Below are positions 16,262 through 25,817 of a stretch of 54,799 nt of DNA, in pieces. The first letter of the stretch is position 1; the number at the start of each line of letters is the position of its first letter. This stretch comes from an uncultured Clostridium sp. (GTDB lineage: Bacteria > Bacillota > Clostridia > TANB77 > CAG-508), in assembly GCA_947427205.1 (NCBI GenBank), contig CANEHB010000011.1, positions 1-54,799 of the forward strand. Reading direction: 5' to 3'. The notes under the pieces are model-generated. The model was not told the origin of the DNA. It searched no databases and saw nothing but the letters and a program-made list of their open reading frames with translations. The position numbers and the translations under genes were made by a program.

Positions 16262-18305
16262 ATCAAGTGAAAATTTTTATTTAACAACTGCGCCAATAAA
16301 AAAATTACTAATCAAATTTTCAATTCCTTGTGTACTTGCAATGCTTGTAAGTGCTCTTTACAATATAGTTGATCAAATATTTATAGGAAATAGTGGTGCA
16401 GGAACAGCAGGTATAATGGCAACAACATTAGTATTTCCATTTACTGTTGTAGCACTAGCTATTGCTCAACTTATTGGAGATGGATGTGCAACATTATTTA
16501 GTATCTCTCTTGGAGCAAAAGATGAAAAAACAAGCAATAAAAGTGTTGGAAATGCAATTATTGCAGTAATTATATTTAGTATCATTTTAATAGCTATTGG
16601 TTTTGTTTTTATGAAACCAATACTTGGTGTACTAGGTGTAAATGGATATGATGAAAGATGTAAATTATTTACAGAACAATATTACATAATAATTCTATGT
16701 GGTACACCTTTTTATATGTTTGCTTCAAGTATGGCATCAATAATTCGTGCAAGTGGAGCACCTAGTTATTCAATGATTTCAACAATAGTTGGTGCAATTA
16801 TTAATTTAATTTTGGATCCAATTCTTATTTTTGTATTTGATTTAGGAGTTCAAGGAGCAGCATTAGCAACAATAACAGGACAAATTTTATCAGCTATTTT
16901 ATGTGCTATATATTTTAGAAAACCAAAATTAATGAAACTAAGTAAAGAAAGTTTTAAGATTAATACAGAAGTATTAGGAAAGCTTTTAAAACTTGGTATT
17001 TCAAGTTTTATTACACAAGTATCGATTGCCATTATTACTGTTGTAGCAAATAATGTTGTAGGAACTATAGGCAAAGAAAATGCAACAGATGCAGGAGGTG
17101 CTTTGGGAATTGTATTTAAAATATTTGCAATAGTATTAGCATTTAGTTTAGGTGTTGCAGTAGGTGGTCAACCAATTATAGGTTTTAATTATGGAGCAAA
17201 ACAATATAAAAGAGTATTAGAAACTTATAAATTAATTATTATTGCAAATGTTATAATTGGTATAGTATCAATGTTACTATTTGAATTTGCTCCAAATATG
17301 ATAGTAAGTCTATTTGGAGGACATGCAAACAATTTAGAATTCTATCAAGAATATGCTTGCTTAGCTTTTAGAATTTATTTAGGAGGAATATTACTTTGCT
17401 GTATTCAAAAAGCAAGTTGTATATATTTACAATCAATAGATAAACCATATAAAGCAATGACTTTGTCTTTAATGAGAGATGTTATATTACTTGTTCCTGG
17501 AGTATGTATTTTTGGATTATGTGGAAATTTATATACAATGTTATGGGCTGGTCCTGTATCAGACATTGGAGCATTTATCGTTACAGTTGTTTTTGCTACA
17601 ATAGAATGTAGAAAAATTAGTAAATTAGCAAAAGAAAATATTGAAGAAGATAGTATTACTGATAATAAAATAGTAGAAAATAAGAGTAACAATTTTGTTA
17701 TATCTATTGGTAGAGAGTTTGGTAGTGGTGGAAAATATATTGGTCAAGAATTAGCAAAAAGGTTAAATATAAAATGTTATGATAATGAATTATTAACAAA
17801 AGTTTCAGAAGATCATAATATTGATATGGCAATGCTAGAAAAAGTTGATGAAAAACAAAAATCAAGTTTTTGGTATAGTTTTGCTACAAATTATGTATTT
17901 TCAAATGATAATGAGGTTTCACCAATTAGTGCTGAGGATAATCTATTCTTAAAACAAGCAAAAGTTATAGAGGATTTATATAATGGCAAAGAAAGTTCTA
18001 TTATCATTGGCAGATGTTCTGATTATATTTTAAAAGATAATCAAAATGTGATAAAAATATTTATTTATTCATCTGATAAGGAATTTAAAGTTAATAGAAA
18101 GATAAAATTTGAAAATCTTGATGTAGCTACTGCTGAAAAGAAAATTAAACAAGTAGATAAGCAGAGAGCAGAATATTATAAACATTTTACATCTCAAATT
18201 TGGGGAGATAGAAACAACTATGATTTATGTATTGATACATCTAAATTAGGAGTTGTTCAAACGATTGATATATTAGAAAACTATATTAGAAGAAGAATAA
18301 ATTAA
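16254..18305 (+). CDS. MATE family efflux pump fused to a cytidylate-kinase-like domain
   Basis: 683 residues, against about 450 for a normal MATE transporter. Residues 1 to about 455 form twelve membrane helices with MATE features (PIKKLLIKFSIPCVLAML, NIVDQIFIG, LGVAVGGQPIIGFNYGA). After a charged linker, residues from about 478 form a cytidylate-kinase-like domain: P-loop variant SIGREFGSGGKYIGQELA (about 482-499), LIDtype IIIGRCSDYIL and a lid-like RKIKFENLD run. The nucleotide loop lacks the classical GxxxxGKT, as usual in this AAA_26/CMK-like group. The kinase part may sense or modify a nucleotide and tune the pump; unproven. AAGGAGG precedes ATG 16254. Expression likely controlled by the attenuator upstream. 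Confidence 0.88.
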   Translation: MNESSENFYLTTAPIKKLLIKFSIPCVLAMLVSALYNIVDQIFIGNSGAGTAGIMATTLVFPFTVVALAIAQLIGDGCATLFSISLGAKDEKTSNKSVGNAIIAVIIFSIILIAIGFVFMKPILGVLGVNGYDERCKLFTEQYYIIILCGTPFYMFASSMASIIRASGAPSYSMISTIVGAIINLILDPILIFVFDLGVQGAALATITGQILSAILCAIYFRKPKLMKLSKESFKINTEVLGKLLKLGISSFITQVSIAIITVVANNVVGTIGKENATDAGGALGIVFKIFAIVLAFSLGVAVGGQPIIGFNYGAKQYKRVLETYKLIIIANVIIGIVSMLLFEFAPNMIVSLFGGHANNLEFYQEYACLAFRIYLGGILLCCIQKASCIYLQSIDKPYKAMTLSLMRDVILLVPGVCIFGLCGNLYTMLWAGPVSDIGAFIVTVVFATIECRKISKLAKENIEEDSITDNKIVENKSNNFVISIGREFGSGGKYIGQELAKRLNIKCYDNELLTKVSEDHNIDMAMLEKVDEKQKSSFWYSFATNYVFSNDNEVSPISAEDNLFLKQAKVIEDLYNGKESSIIIGRCSDYILKDNQNVIKIFIYSSDKEFKVNRKIKFENLDVATAEKKIKQVDKQRAEYYKHFTSQIWGDRNNYDLCIDTSKLGVVQTIDILENYIRRRIN

Positions 18306-18411
18306 ATTTTATGATATTCAAACTAGAGGAATATATGTAAAGCATAATGTTATTTGTGATATTATGTTTGAAATTTTAGAATAATAGTTTATTATAAAAA
18401 CAGAAAAAATT

Positions 18412-18444
18412 AAACAGGTAGCATTGAATTCTACTTGTTTTTAT
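18412..18444 (+). terminator. intrinsic terminator after the MATE-kinase gene
   Basis: AAACAGGTAG (18412-18421) pairs with CTACTTGTTT (18431-18440; one G-T), then TTTAT. Confidence 0.7.
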
Positions 18445-18484
18445 GTTAAGATTTATTTACAAATTTAATTATGGAGAAATTAAA

Positions 18485-18916
18485 ATGAACAATTTTGTAG
18501 TTTCAATGATATGGTATTGGATAGCGTATTTTATTGTTACAAGTATAGGAATATTGCATACTATTTTTAATATTGTAGTATTGCATATGAAATCGATGAA
18601 AAATAGTCCAGGGATGGGAGAAGGATATGAAAAAACGAAACCTTGGCATCCATTATACAATATAATTATATTTCCAATATTTGCATATTTGTACTTAAAT
18701 GGATTAGAAGCAATAACTTTATCAAATGTTATTTATACATCATTTATTTGGGGAACAACAACAGTAGTATTTGATGTAATAGGATGGGTGTTAATAAAAC
18801 ATCCATGGTCTTTAACTTTTAAAGAATTTTATATAGATTATCAACCATGGATAACATTAATATATATGGCTATATATGCAAGTCCATTTATTTCTTATGC
18901 ACTAATGAATTTATAG
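18485..18916 (+). CDS. membrane protein of unknown function
   Basis: 143 residues with four hydrophobic segments. Conserved-looking loops are MKNSPGMGEGYEKTKPWHP (about 38-57) and IKHPWSLTFKEFYIDYQPW (about 100-118). I do not recognise a named family. ATG 18485 follows GGAGAAATTAAA; an in-frame start at 18443 would overlap the upstream terminator. No partner gene is close, and a bidirectional terminator separates it from the convergent collagen-like gene. Confidence 0.75.
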   Translation: MNNFVVSMIWYWIAYFIVTSIGILHTIFNIVVLHMKSMKNSPGMGEGYEKTKPWHPLYNIIIFPIFAYLYLNGLEAITLSNVIYTSFIWGTTTVVFDVIGWVLIKHPWSLTFKEFYIDYQPWITLIYMAIYASPFISYALMNL

Positions 18917-19003
18917 TAAGAAATATATTTTTAATATCAATTTATTATATGTTAATAATTAAAAATAGTAATTTTTAAATGAAAACTGTGAAAAGGTATG
19001 AAA

Positions 19004-19041
19004 AAAATAATAACCATCTATTTGGATGGTTATTATTTTTA
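19004..19041. terminator. bidirectional terminator between membrane protein and collagen-like gene
   Basis: AAATAATAACCATC pairs with GATGGTTATTATTT with A- and T-rich flanks on the two sides; it serves the convergent genes ending at 18916 and 19077. Confidence 0.8.
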
Positions 19042-19076
19042 TACAAGTTATTATATTCTGTAAAAAACTATAATTA

Positions 19077-20267
<1,191 letters not shown>

Positions 20268-20310
20268 TCATATACCTCCTTTATATAGAGTAAGAGAAAA
20301 TTACTCTATA

Positions 20311-20337
20311 TAGTATATGCTTGTATTTTTTATTGGT
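20311..20337 (-). promoter_or_regulatory. sigma-K-like promoter of the collagen-like spore gene
   Basis: On the minus strand AC (20337-20336), 16 bases, then CATATACTA (20319-20311): an exact match to the sigma-K pattern AC-N16-CATANNNTA, about 40 bases before the gene. It overlaps the last codons of the glycosyltransferase. A dyad TATATAGAGTAA / TTACTCTATATA (20282-20312) lies just downstream. Confidence 0.7.
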
Positions 20338-21412
20338 TAGCAACAGCTTTACTTTGAAAATAATTCTTATTATATAGAAAAGCTCTGTCATTAGGTTTTA
20401 ACTCACCAGCTTTATTATTATAAAAAATTGCTTTTTTTGTGTTACCAATTTTATCATAACATACACAAAGTTGAATATATGGTATATATCCGAAGTAATC
20501 TTCATTATGGAATCCACCATTTTTAATATCTGGCTTATTTGAAATAGCTAATTCATACCAGAAAATGGCGATTTCTACATTATTATTTTCTAAAAAATGA
20601 TTTCCCAGCTTGCAGCATATTTCTGGTCGTGGTTTATCAAATTCAAAACTTTTAACTAATGCTAAAAAAGCGTTATTACTATCATTTATTTTTTTGTAGC
20701 AATCAGATAAATCAATACAAGCACTAATACAATTTTCAATCCAACCTTGTTTTGAATCTAAAAATTGATTGAAATTATCAATTGCTTTTTCGTATTGACC
20801 ATGGTAATATAATTCTCTAGAATAATAAAACTGTTGTCTTGGATCAAGTTCTAAACCTTCCATAAGCATTTTATTAAAAATTTTTAAATTCCTATTTTTG
20901 TCACTAGGATGTAATTTTTTGTGTGCAATTGCAATATCAGAATATATAATATTGCCACTAGGAGGAATTACCTCATGAATTGGGCTAACCCATTGATAAT
21001 TCCTTTTACGAGACATCAATCTTTCTCTATAATAAGAAAGTGTTGGATTATCATGTTCATCAAATGCAACATTATATTTCATCATTACCATATCAATTGA
21101 TGTATCTAAATTATTTTTTAATTGCTTTAAATTAGTAAGGTCATTTTCTAAAATAATATCATCTGCATCTAGCCACATAATATAATCTTTACTAGCTTTT
21201 GAAAAAGCATAGTTTCTAGCTTTTGAAAAATCATCTACCCAATTAAAATGATATATTTGATTGGTATATTTTTTTACGATTTCTATTGTAGAATCAGTAG
21301 AACCAGTATCTACTACTATTATTTCATCAACAATATCTTTAACACATGCTAGACAACGTCCAATGACATCTTCTTCATTTTTTACAATCATACATAAACT
21401 AATACTAATCAT
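20330..21412 (-). CDS. family 2 glycosyltransferase with TPR-like C-terminus (SgtA-like)
   Basis: 360 residues. The N-terminal 220 residues are a GT-A fold: ISLCMIVKNEEDVIGRCL, IVVDTGSTDSTIEI, and the metal-binding WLDADD (DxD motif, about 81-86), with RNYQWVSPIHEV later. The remainder has helical repeats of TPR character (FYYSRELYYHGQYEKAIDNF, then ICCKLGNHFLENNNVEIAI). This fusion is known in spore glycosyltransferases such as C. difficile SgtA, encoded next to bclA3. Located 62 bases upstream of the collagen-like gene on the same strand, it is the likely enzyme for its Thr residues. GGAGATATT lies before ATG 21412. A weaker sigma-K-like promoter is at 21432-21459. Confidence 0.87.
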   Translation of the reverse strand: MISISLCMIVKNEEDVIGRCLACVKDIVDEIIVVDTGSTDSTIEIVKKYTNQIYHFNWVDDFSKARNYAFSKASKDYIMWLDADDIILENDLTNLKQLKNNLDTSIDMVMMKYNVAFDEHDNPTLSYYRERLMSRKRNYQWVSPIHEVIPPSGNIIYSDIAIAHKKLHPSDKNRNLKIFNKMLMEGLELDPRQQFYYSRELYYHGQYEKAIDNFNQFLDSKQGWIENCISACIDLSDCYKKINDSNNAFLALVKSFEFDKPRPEICCKLGNHFLENNNVEIAIFWYELAISNKPDIKNGGFHNEDYFGYIPYIQLCVCYDKIGNTKKAIFYNNKAGELKPNDRAFLYNKNYFQSKAVANQ

Positions 21413-21728
21413 ATAATATCTCCTTTTATGTCATAGTATGAAGTTAAAAATTATTTTGTTAATTACATAAAAAATAATTGAATTCAAATGAATTAGGATG
21501 ATTTTTTATTGTAATAAGAAATATAATTAGTTTAATGAGAATAGTAACTTTTATATACAAATAGTCTAAGCGATATGAAGAATTTTAGATAGAATAAAAA
21601 GAAAAAATGTGGTATTATTAGATTACACTAATAAATGATGTTAGATATATATATATATATATAATAAAGTGATTTTGTTTAATTAAGATACAAATAAAAT
21701 AATAAAAGATTTAAGGAAGTAGATAAAA
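21413..21728. other. divergent intergenic region, no gene seen
   Basis: 316 A+T-rich bases between divergent genes. Holds the possible minus-strand sporulation promoter, a (TA)n run near 21644-21663, and a GGAAG site just before the gene at 21729. No open frame with a ribosome site and no RNA-like structure was seen. Confidence 0.6.
21432..21459 (-). promoter_or_regulatory. possible sigma-K-like promoter of the glycosyltransferase
   Basis: Minus strand AC, 17 bases, then CATACTATG; one mismatch to CATANNNTA and a spacer one base longer than ideal. Weaker than the site ahead of the collagen-like gene. Confidence 0.4.
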
Positions 21729-22664
21729 ATGATAATAAATACAGGTTGTAGAACAGATATACCAGCATTTTATTCAAAATGGTTAATGAATAGAATAAAA
21801 GAAGGATATGTATTAGTTAGAAATCCATATAATAATATACAGGTAACAAAGTATAGATTGTCTCCAGATGTTATAGACTGTTTAGCTTTTTGTACTAAAA
21901 ATCCAGAACCAATGCTTAAATATTTAGGTGAATTAGATAAATATAAGCAATATTGGTTTGTAACAATTACACCTTATGGAAAGGATATAGAGCCAGCAGT
22001 TCCAAACAAAGAAAAAGTGATTGAAAGTTTTAAAAAGTTATCAGAACATATTGGAATAGATTCTATAGGGTGGAGATATGATCCTATATTTATTGGAAAT
22101 GGATTTGATGTAAAAAAACATATTGAATCTTTTGAGAAAATGGCAAAGCAATTAAAGGGATATACTAATAATTGTACTATTAGTTTTTTAGATTTATATG
22201 AAAAAGTAAAAAGAAATGCGAAGGATTTACAAGCACCTACAAAAGAACAAGAAGTAGAATTAGCAAAAGCCTTTAGTATAATAGGAAAAGAAAATAATAT
22301 GATAATACATAGTTGTTGTGAGAAAACTTGTTTATCAGAATATGGATTAAAATCTAATGGTTGTATGAGTCAGGAAATTGTTGAAAAGGCTATAGGATAC
22401 AGTTTAAATCCTCCTAGAAGAAAAAATATAAGAGAAGCGTGCAATTGTTTAATGGGAAATGATATAGGAGCATATGATACATGTGGACATTTGTGTAAGT
22501 ACTGCTATGCAAATACTAATAAAGCTTTAGTTATTGAAAATATGAAAAAACATAATGAAAATTCTCCATTTTTAATTGGAGAAATAGAAAATGGAGATAA
22601 AATAACAGATGCAAAACAAATGAGTTGGATAATAAATGAAAATGAACAAATTAGTTTTATATAG
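21729..22664 (+). CDS. DUF1848 family protein
   Basis: 311 residues, typical for DUF1848 (PF08902). The N-terminus reads MIINTGCRTDIPAFYSKW, followed by the family runs VTKYRLSPDVIDCLAFCTKNP (in two halves VTKYRLSPDV and IDCLAFCTKNP) and FVTITPYGKDIEP. Near the C-terminus are clustered cysteines (HSCCEKTC, CNCLMGNDIGAYDTC, CGHLCKYCYAN) that look like an iron-sulfur binding site. The family has a radical-SAM-like fold but its reaction is unknown. AAGGAAGTAG precedes ATG 21729. It stands alone. Confidence 0.88.
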   Translation: MIINTGCRTDIPAFYSKWLMNRIKEGYVLVRNPYNNIQVTKYRLSPDVIDCLAFCTKNPEPMLKYLGELDKYKQYWFVTITPYGKDIEPAVPNKEKVIESFKKLSEHIGIDSIGWRYDPIFIGNGFDVKKHIESFEKMAKQLKGYTNNCTISFLDLYEKVKRNAKDLQAPTKEQEVELAKAFSIIGKENNMIIHSCCEKTCLSEYGLKSNGCMSQEIVEKAIGYSLNPPRRKNIREACNCLMGNDIGAYDTCGHLCKYCYANTNKALVIENMKKHNENSPFLIGEIENGDKITDAKQMSWIINENEQISFI

Positions 22665-22972
22665 ACTATTTTATATGTTATAATCATACAGATAAATATG
22701 ATTTTGCAGTAGAAAAAATATCAATGAAATAGAAAATAGTTATTTTCTATAAAATATAATTTGGAGATATTTAAAGATTATGTTATTAGAATTGCAAATA
22801 AGTTAAAAACTAAAAGTTTTTAAAGGAAGAATGATATAAATAGAAGTTTTAATGGAATGCAACTAAAAGTTTGCAATAAAAATTTATATTTATAATGATA
22901 ATTTGCAACTGAAAGTTGCTAGAAAAGAAGTAAAAAAAATCCTAAAATTAACTACAAGGAGGGAGTAATCTA
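22665..22972 (+). promoter_or_regulatory. intergenic region with three related dyads ahead of the HTH gene
   Basis: 308 bases with no gene. Three similar inverted repeats are seen: AAAACTAAAAGTTTT (22808-22822), GCAACTAAAAGTTTGC (22859-22874) and GCAACTGAAAGTTGC (22905-22919). All share the core ACT-n-AAAGT and are spaced about 50 bases apart. They may be operators for the HTH protein at 22973 (inference). Confidence 0.5.
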
Positions 22973-23887
22973 ATGAAATTTGGAGATAATTTACAAAATT
23001 TAAGAAAATTAAAAAAGATGTCACAAGAAAAATTAGCTGAAAAAGTTGATGTATCAAGACAAAGTATATCAAAATGGGAGAGAGGTGAAAGCTATCCTAC
23101 AATGAATAATATTATGACTTTATGTGAAATATTTAATTGTAATATTAATGAATTGGTACAGGAAAGTTTAACAGATATAAATTCATTAGATGAAGAAATA
23201 AAGATGAATGTAGTTAAATTTAAAGCTGAAAAGCAAAAGAAAATGAAGGGAATTAGCAAGGCTATTTATGTAATTGCAAGAGTAGGGAAAATAATAGTAT
23301 CACTTTCTGTTATTATTTTAGGATTGCTTATGATTTTACTTCCAATACTTACTAATGGTATAGAAATTACAGAAAATAATATTAAATTTTTTGGAGAAAA
23401 TTACAAATATGAAACTAATGAAAAAAATGTAATAATTACAGAAGAAAATACAGGAAGAAGTGCATCATTTTATGTTGATACAAATTCAGATTTACAAGAG
23501 TATTTCACAAGTCATTCAAAAAGCTTTTTTATAATAAGTGCAGAAATTATAGTGATCTGTCTAATTGCTTTTTTATGTTTAATATTTTGTATGCTAAAAT
23601 GTATTGAAAAATTATTTGTAAATATTCATAATGAAGATACGCCATTTACTTTGGAAAATGTAAAATATATAAGAAAAATAGCAACGTTTTTAATTATAAC
23701 AATAATTGCTCCAACAATTTGTGGAATGTTATTTCAAACAATTGCTAGAGTGGACATGAATGTTGGAATAGAACTTATGGATTTTATACTTGTTTTAATT
23801 ATATTTAGTATGGCATATGTTTTTGAATATGGATATGAAATTCAATTAGATTCGAGAGGTAAAATGTATGGAAATGAAAATGAATAA
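22973..23887 (+). CDS. XRE-type HTH regulator with membrane-spanning C-terminus
   Basis: 304 residues. Residues 3-60 form a Cro/CI helix-turn-helix (NLRKLKKMSQEKLAEKV, DVSRQSISKWERGESYPT). After a linker, four hydrophobic segments (about 98-125, 184-212, 237-262, 270-290) resemble DUF2975-type membrane domains. Such membrane-tethered HTH proteins probably sense envelope signals, but none is characterised well enough to name the signal. GGAGGGAG precedes ATG 22973. The next gene begins within its last codons (20-base overlap). Confidence 0.87.
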   Translation: MKFGDNLQNLRKLKKMSQEKLAEKVDVSRQSISKWERGESYPTMNNIMTLCEIFNCNINELVQESLTDINSLDEEIKMNVVKFKAEKQKKMKGISKAIYVIARVGKIIVSLSVIILGLLMILLPILTNGIEITENNIKFFGENYKYETNEKNVIITEENTGRSASFYVDTNSDLQEYFTSHSKSFFIISAEIIVICLIAFLCLIFCMLKCIEKLFVNIHNEDTPFTLENVKYIRKIATFLIITIIAPTICGMLFQTIARVDMNVGIELMDFILVLIIFSMAYVFEYGYEIQLDSRGKMYGNENE

Positions 23888-24110
23888 GGAGAAAATTGTA
23901 AATAAGTTAATAGAAAAATCTCATAAAAGTATAGATGAATGCAATGCTATTTATGATGTTTTGATGAAAAATTTTATTGTTGGAAGAAAAAACAAAGAAA
24001 AAATAAAAGCAGATTTTATTAAAAATTTAAATATGTCTGAAGTCGAAGCTGATAAAATTTACAATATATCTATGGAAATAATTTTAAAAAATTTTTTTAT
24101 TTCTAAATAA
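23868..24110 (+). CDS. small helical protein coupled to the HTH regulator
   Basis: 80 residues, mostly charged amphipathic helices (KIVNKLIEKSHKSIDECNAIYDVL, here a helix of about 24 residues, and NLNMSEVEADKIYNISMEI). No family recognised with confidence; the pattern resembles small proteins encoded after membrane HTH regulators. GAGAGGT precedes ATG 23868 by 7 bases, and the 20-base overlap with the regulator gene indicates translational coupling. A perfect hairpin terminator follows. Confidence 0.72.
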   Translation: MEMKMNKEKIVNKLIEKSHKSIDECNAIYDVLMKNFIVGRKNKEKIKADFIKNLNMSEVEADKIYNISMEIILKNFFISK

Positions 24111-24135
24111 AAATATATCTCAAAAGAGAAGCTAA

Positions 24136-24166
24136 AAAAGATGATTCAAGAGAATCATCTTTTAAT
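24136..24166 (+). terminator. intrinsic terminator
   Basis: AAAAGATGATTC (24136-24147) pairs perfectly with GAATCATCTTTT (24152-24163). Confidence 0.85.
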
Positions 24167-24342
24167 TTTCTGAATTAATTTCATTTTGTAATTCTTCTAA
24201 AAACTTTTGAGTAGCTTTAGAGAATACTTGATATTTTTTCTATACCATTACTAAATTTGCTTTTAAGTTACACATTTGCAAAAAGTGTGGCATAATGACA
24301 TTTATAAGATTTTAATAATACAATAGGCGTTACATTAAATAA
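24162..24342 (-). pseudogene. C-terminal remnant of a LysR family regulator
   Basis: Minus-strand translation gives fragments in two frames: LFNVTPIVLLKSYKCH, then MPHFLQMCNLKANLVMV, then after a stop KKYQVFSKATQKFLEEL, ending at 24162. Together these resemble the last 55 residues of a LysR effector domain, with one frameshift and one in-frame stop. The DNA-binding part is gone and the space is now occupied by the WYL regulator's promoter. This is a decayed gene, separate from the frameshifted LysR at 8192. Confidence 0.6.
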
Positions 24343-24403
24343 TTTATAAATATGACAGACATATGCTATATTTATATGATATAATTTTCAAAAGGAGAAA
24401 ATT

Positions 24404-25293
24404 ATGCAAGTAAATAATAGATTATTTGAAATATTGTATATATTACTTCAAAAGAAGAAGGTTACAGCAAAAGAACTTGCAGAGAAATTTGAAGTATCTA
24501 CAAGAACTATATATCGAGATATTGAAGCATTAAGCATGGCAAATATACCAGTTTATATGTCTAAAGGAAAAGATGGAGGAATCGGGTTTTAGAAGAATAT
24601 GTACTTAATAAATCTATTCTTTCAGAAGAAGAACAAAATCAAATTCTATATGCACTTCAAAGTTTAGAGAAAATGAATGGCCAAACTGAAAAAGATGTTT
24701 TAGAAAAAATGAGTGTAATTTTTAATAAAAAAGTAAATGATTGGATAAAAATTGATTTTTCTGATTGGTCACCTACAAAAGAAAACTCATTTCAAATTAT
24801 TAAATCTGCAATATTAAATAAACAATTAATAGAATTTACATATTATAATTCTTCTAGTGAGAAAACTTTAAGAATAGTTGAACCATTACAAATTTGGTTT
24901 AAAGATAAGTCATGGTATTTAATAAGTTATTGTAGATTAAAAAAAGATTATAGATTTTTCAAACTAACAAGAATAAAGGAAATTAAATTACTAGAAGAAC
25001 ACTTTGAAAGAGAAATACCAAAGCAAAATGAAGAAGAAAAAAATTTAAAAAATATTTTACTAGAATTAGAAATTTCAAAAGAAATGGCTTTTAGAGTATA
25101 TGATGAATTTGATACTAATCAAATAACTAAAAAGGCAGATGGTAATTTTATTGTTAAAGTTGATTTCCCTGAAAATGATTGGGTATATAGTTTTATATTA
25201 TCATTTGGAGAATATGTAAAAGTGTTAAGTCCAGAATATGCAAAAAATATAGTAAAAGAAAAGCTACAAAAAACATTGGAAAATTATTTATAA
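24404..25293 (+). pseudogene. HTH-WYL family regulator (YafY-like) with a frameshift
   Basis: Residues 1-60, from ATG 24404 behind AAAGGAGAAA, give an HTH (KVTAKELAEKFEVSTRTIYRDIEAL) split as KVTAKELAEKF and EVSTRTIYRDIEAL, and a wing with GKDGG. After 24583 the frame must shift by loss of one base to continue VLEEYVLNKSILSEEE and the WYL domain (EFTYYNSSSEKTLRIVEPLQ, then KSWYLISYCRLKKDYRFF). Without the shift a TAG stops the protein after 62 residues. The rest of the gene is intact, so it is a recent mutation or a sequence error. It likely controlled the GyrI-like genes downstream. Confidence 0.82.
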
Positions 25294-25332
25294 AAATATG
25301 ACATACAGATGTCATATTTCATATTATATAAT
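25294..25332 (+). promoter_or_regulatory. operator dyad and -10 box ahead of the GyrI-like operon
   Basis: AAATATGACAT-ACAG-ATGTCATATTT (25294-25319) is a perfect 11-bp dyad, followed by TATAAT (25327-25332). A related half site AAATATGACAGACATATG lies at 24348-24365 ahead of the WYL gene, so the WYL protein is the natural candidate to bind both. Confidence 0.6.
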
Positions 25333-25353
25333 TCTATCTAGGAGGTAAGAATT

Positions 25354-25815
25354 ATGAAATATGAAATTGTAGAATTAGAAGAAAAAATTGTTGAAGGGAT
25401 TGCAATTAAAACAACAAATCAAGATGGAAAATCAATACAAGATATTGGAAAAACTTGGCAAGAATTATTTACAAATGGAATTTATGAAAAAATAGGAAAT
25501 AAAGTAAATAATAAAACAATAGGTTTATATACAGATTATGAAGCTGACTACACAAAACCATATATATTTATTGCTGGTGTAGAAGTAAGCAAAAAAACAG
25601 ATAATAAATTAATAACTAATAAAATTATTGAAAAAGGAAAATATGCTAAGTTTGTTATAACTGGAGATGTTCAAAATTCAGTAGGACAAGCTTGGCAAGA
25701 AATATGGAATATGAATTTAAAAAGAAAATACACTTGTGACTTTGAAGAGTATCAGAACAATAAAGAAGATATGCAAAATCAAGAAATTCATATTTTTATT
25801 GCATTGGAGGATTAA
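25354..25815 (+). CDS. GyrI-like effector-binding domain protein
   Basis: 153 residues forming one GyrI/AraC effector-binding domain (PF14526/PF06445 type): strand KYEIVELEEKIVEGIAIKT, helix DIGKTWQELFTNGIYEKI, IGLYTDYEADYTKPY, then KYAKFVITGDVQNSVGQAW. No DNA-binding domain is attached. Free-standing members bind or hydrolyse small hydrophobic compounds. AGGAGG lies before ATG 25354; the next gene starts 3 bases after the stop, so they form an operon. Confidence 0.85.
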   Translation: MKYEIVELEEKIVEGIAIKTTNQDGKSIQDIGKTWQELFTNGIYEKIGNKVNNKTIGLYTDYEADYTKPYIFIAGVEVSKKTDNKLITNKIIEKGKYAKFVITGDVQNSVGQAWQEIWNMNLKRKYTCDFEEYQNNKEDMQNQEIHIFIALED

Positions 25816-25817
25816 AT

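Noticed and set aside
21640..21665. (TA)n run
   Set aside because: Simple repeat in an A+T-rich gap; no functional signal can be argued.
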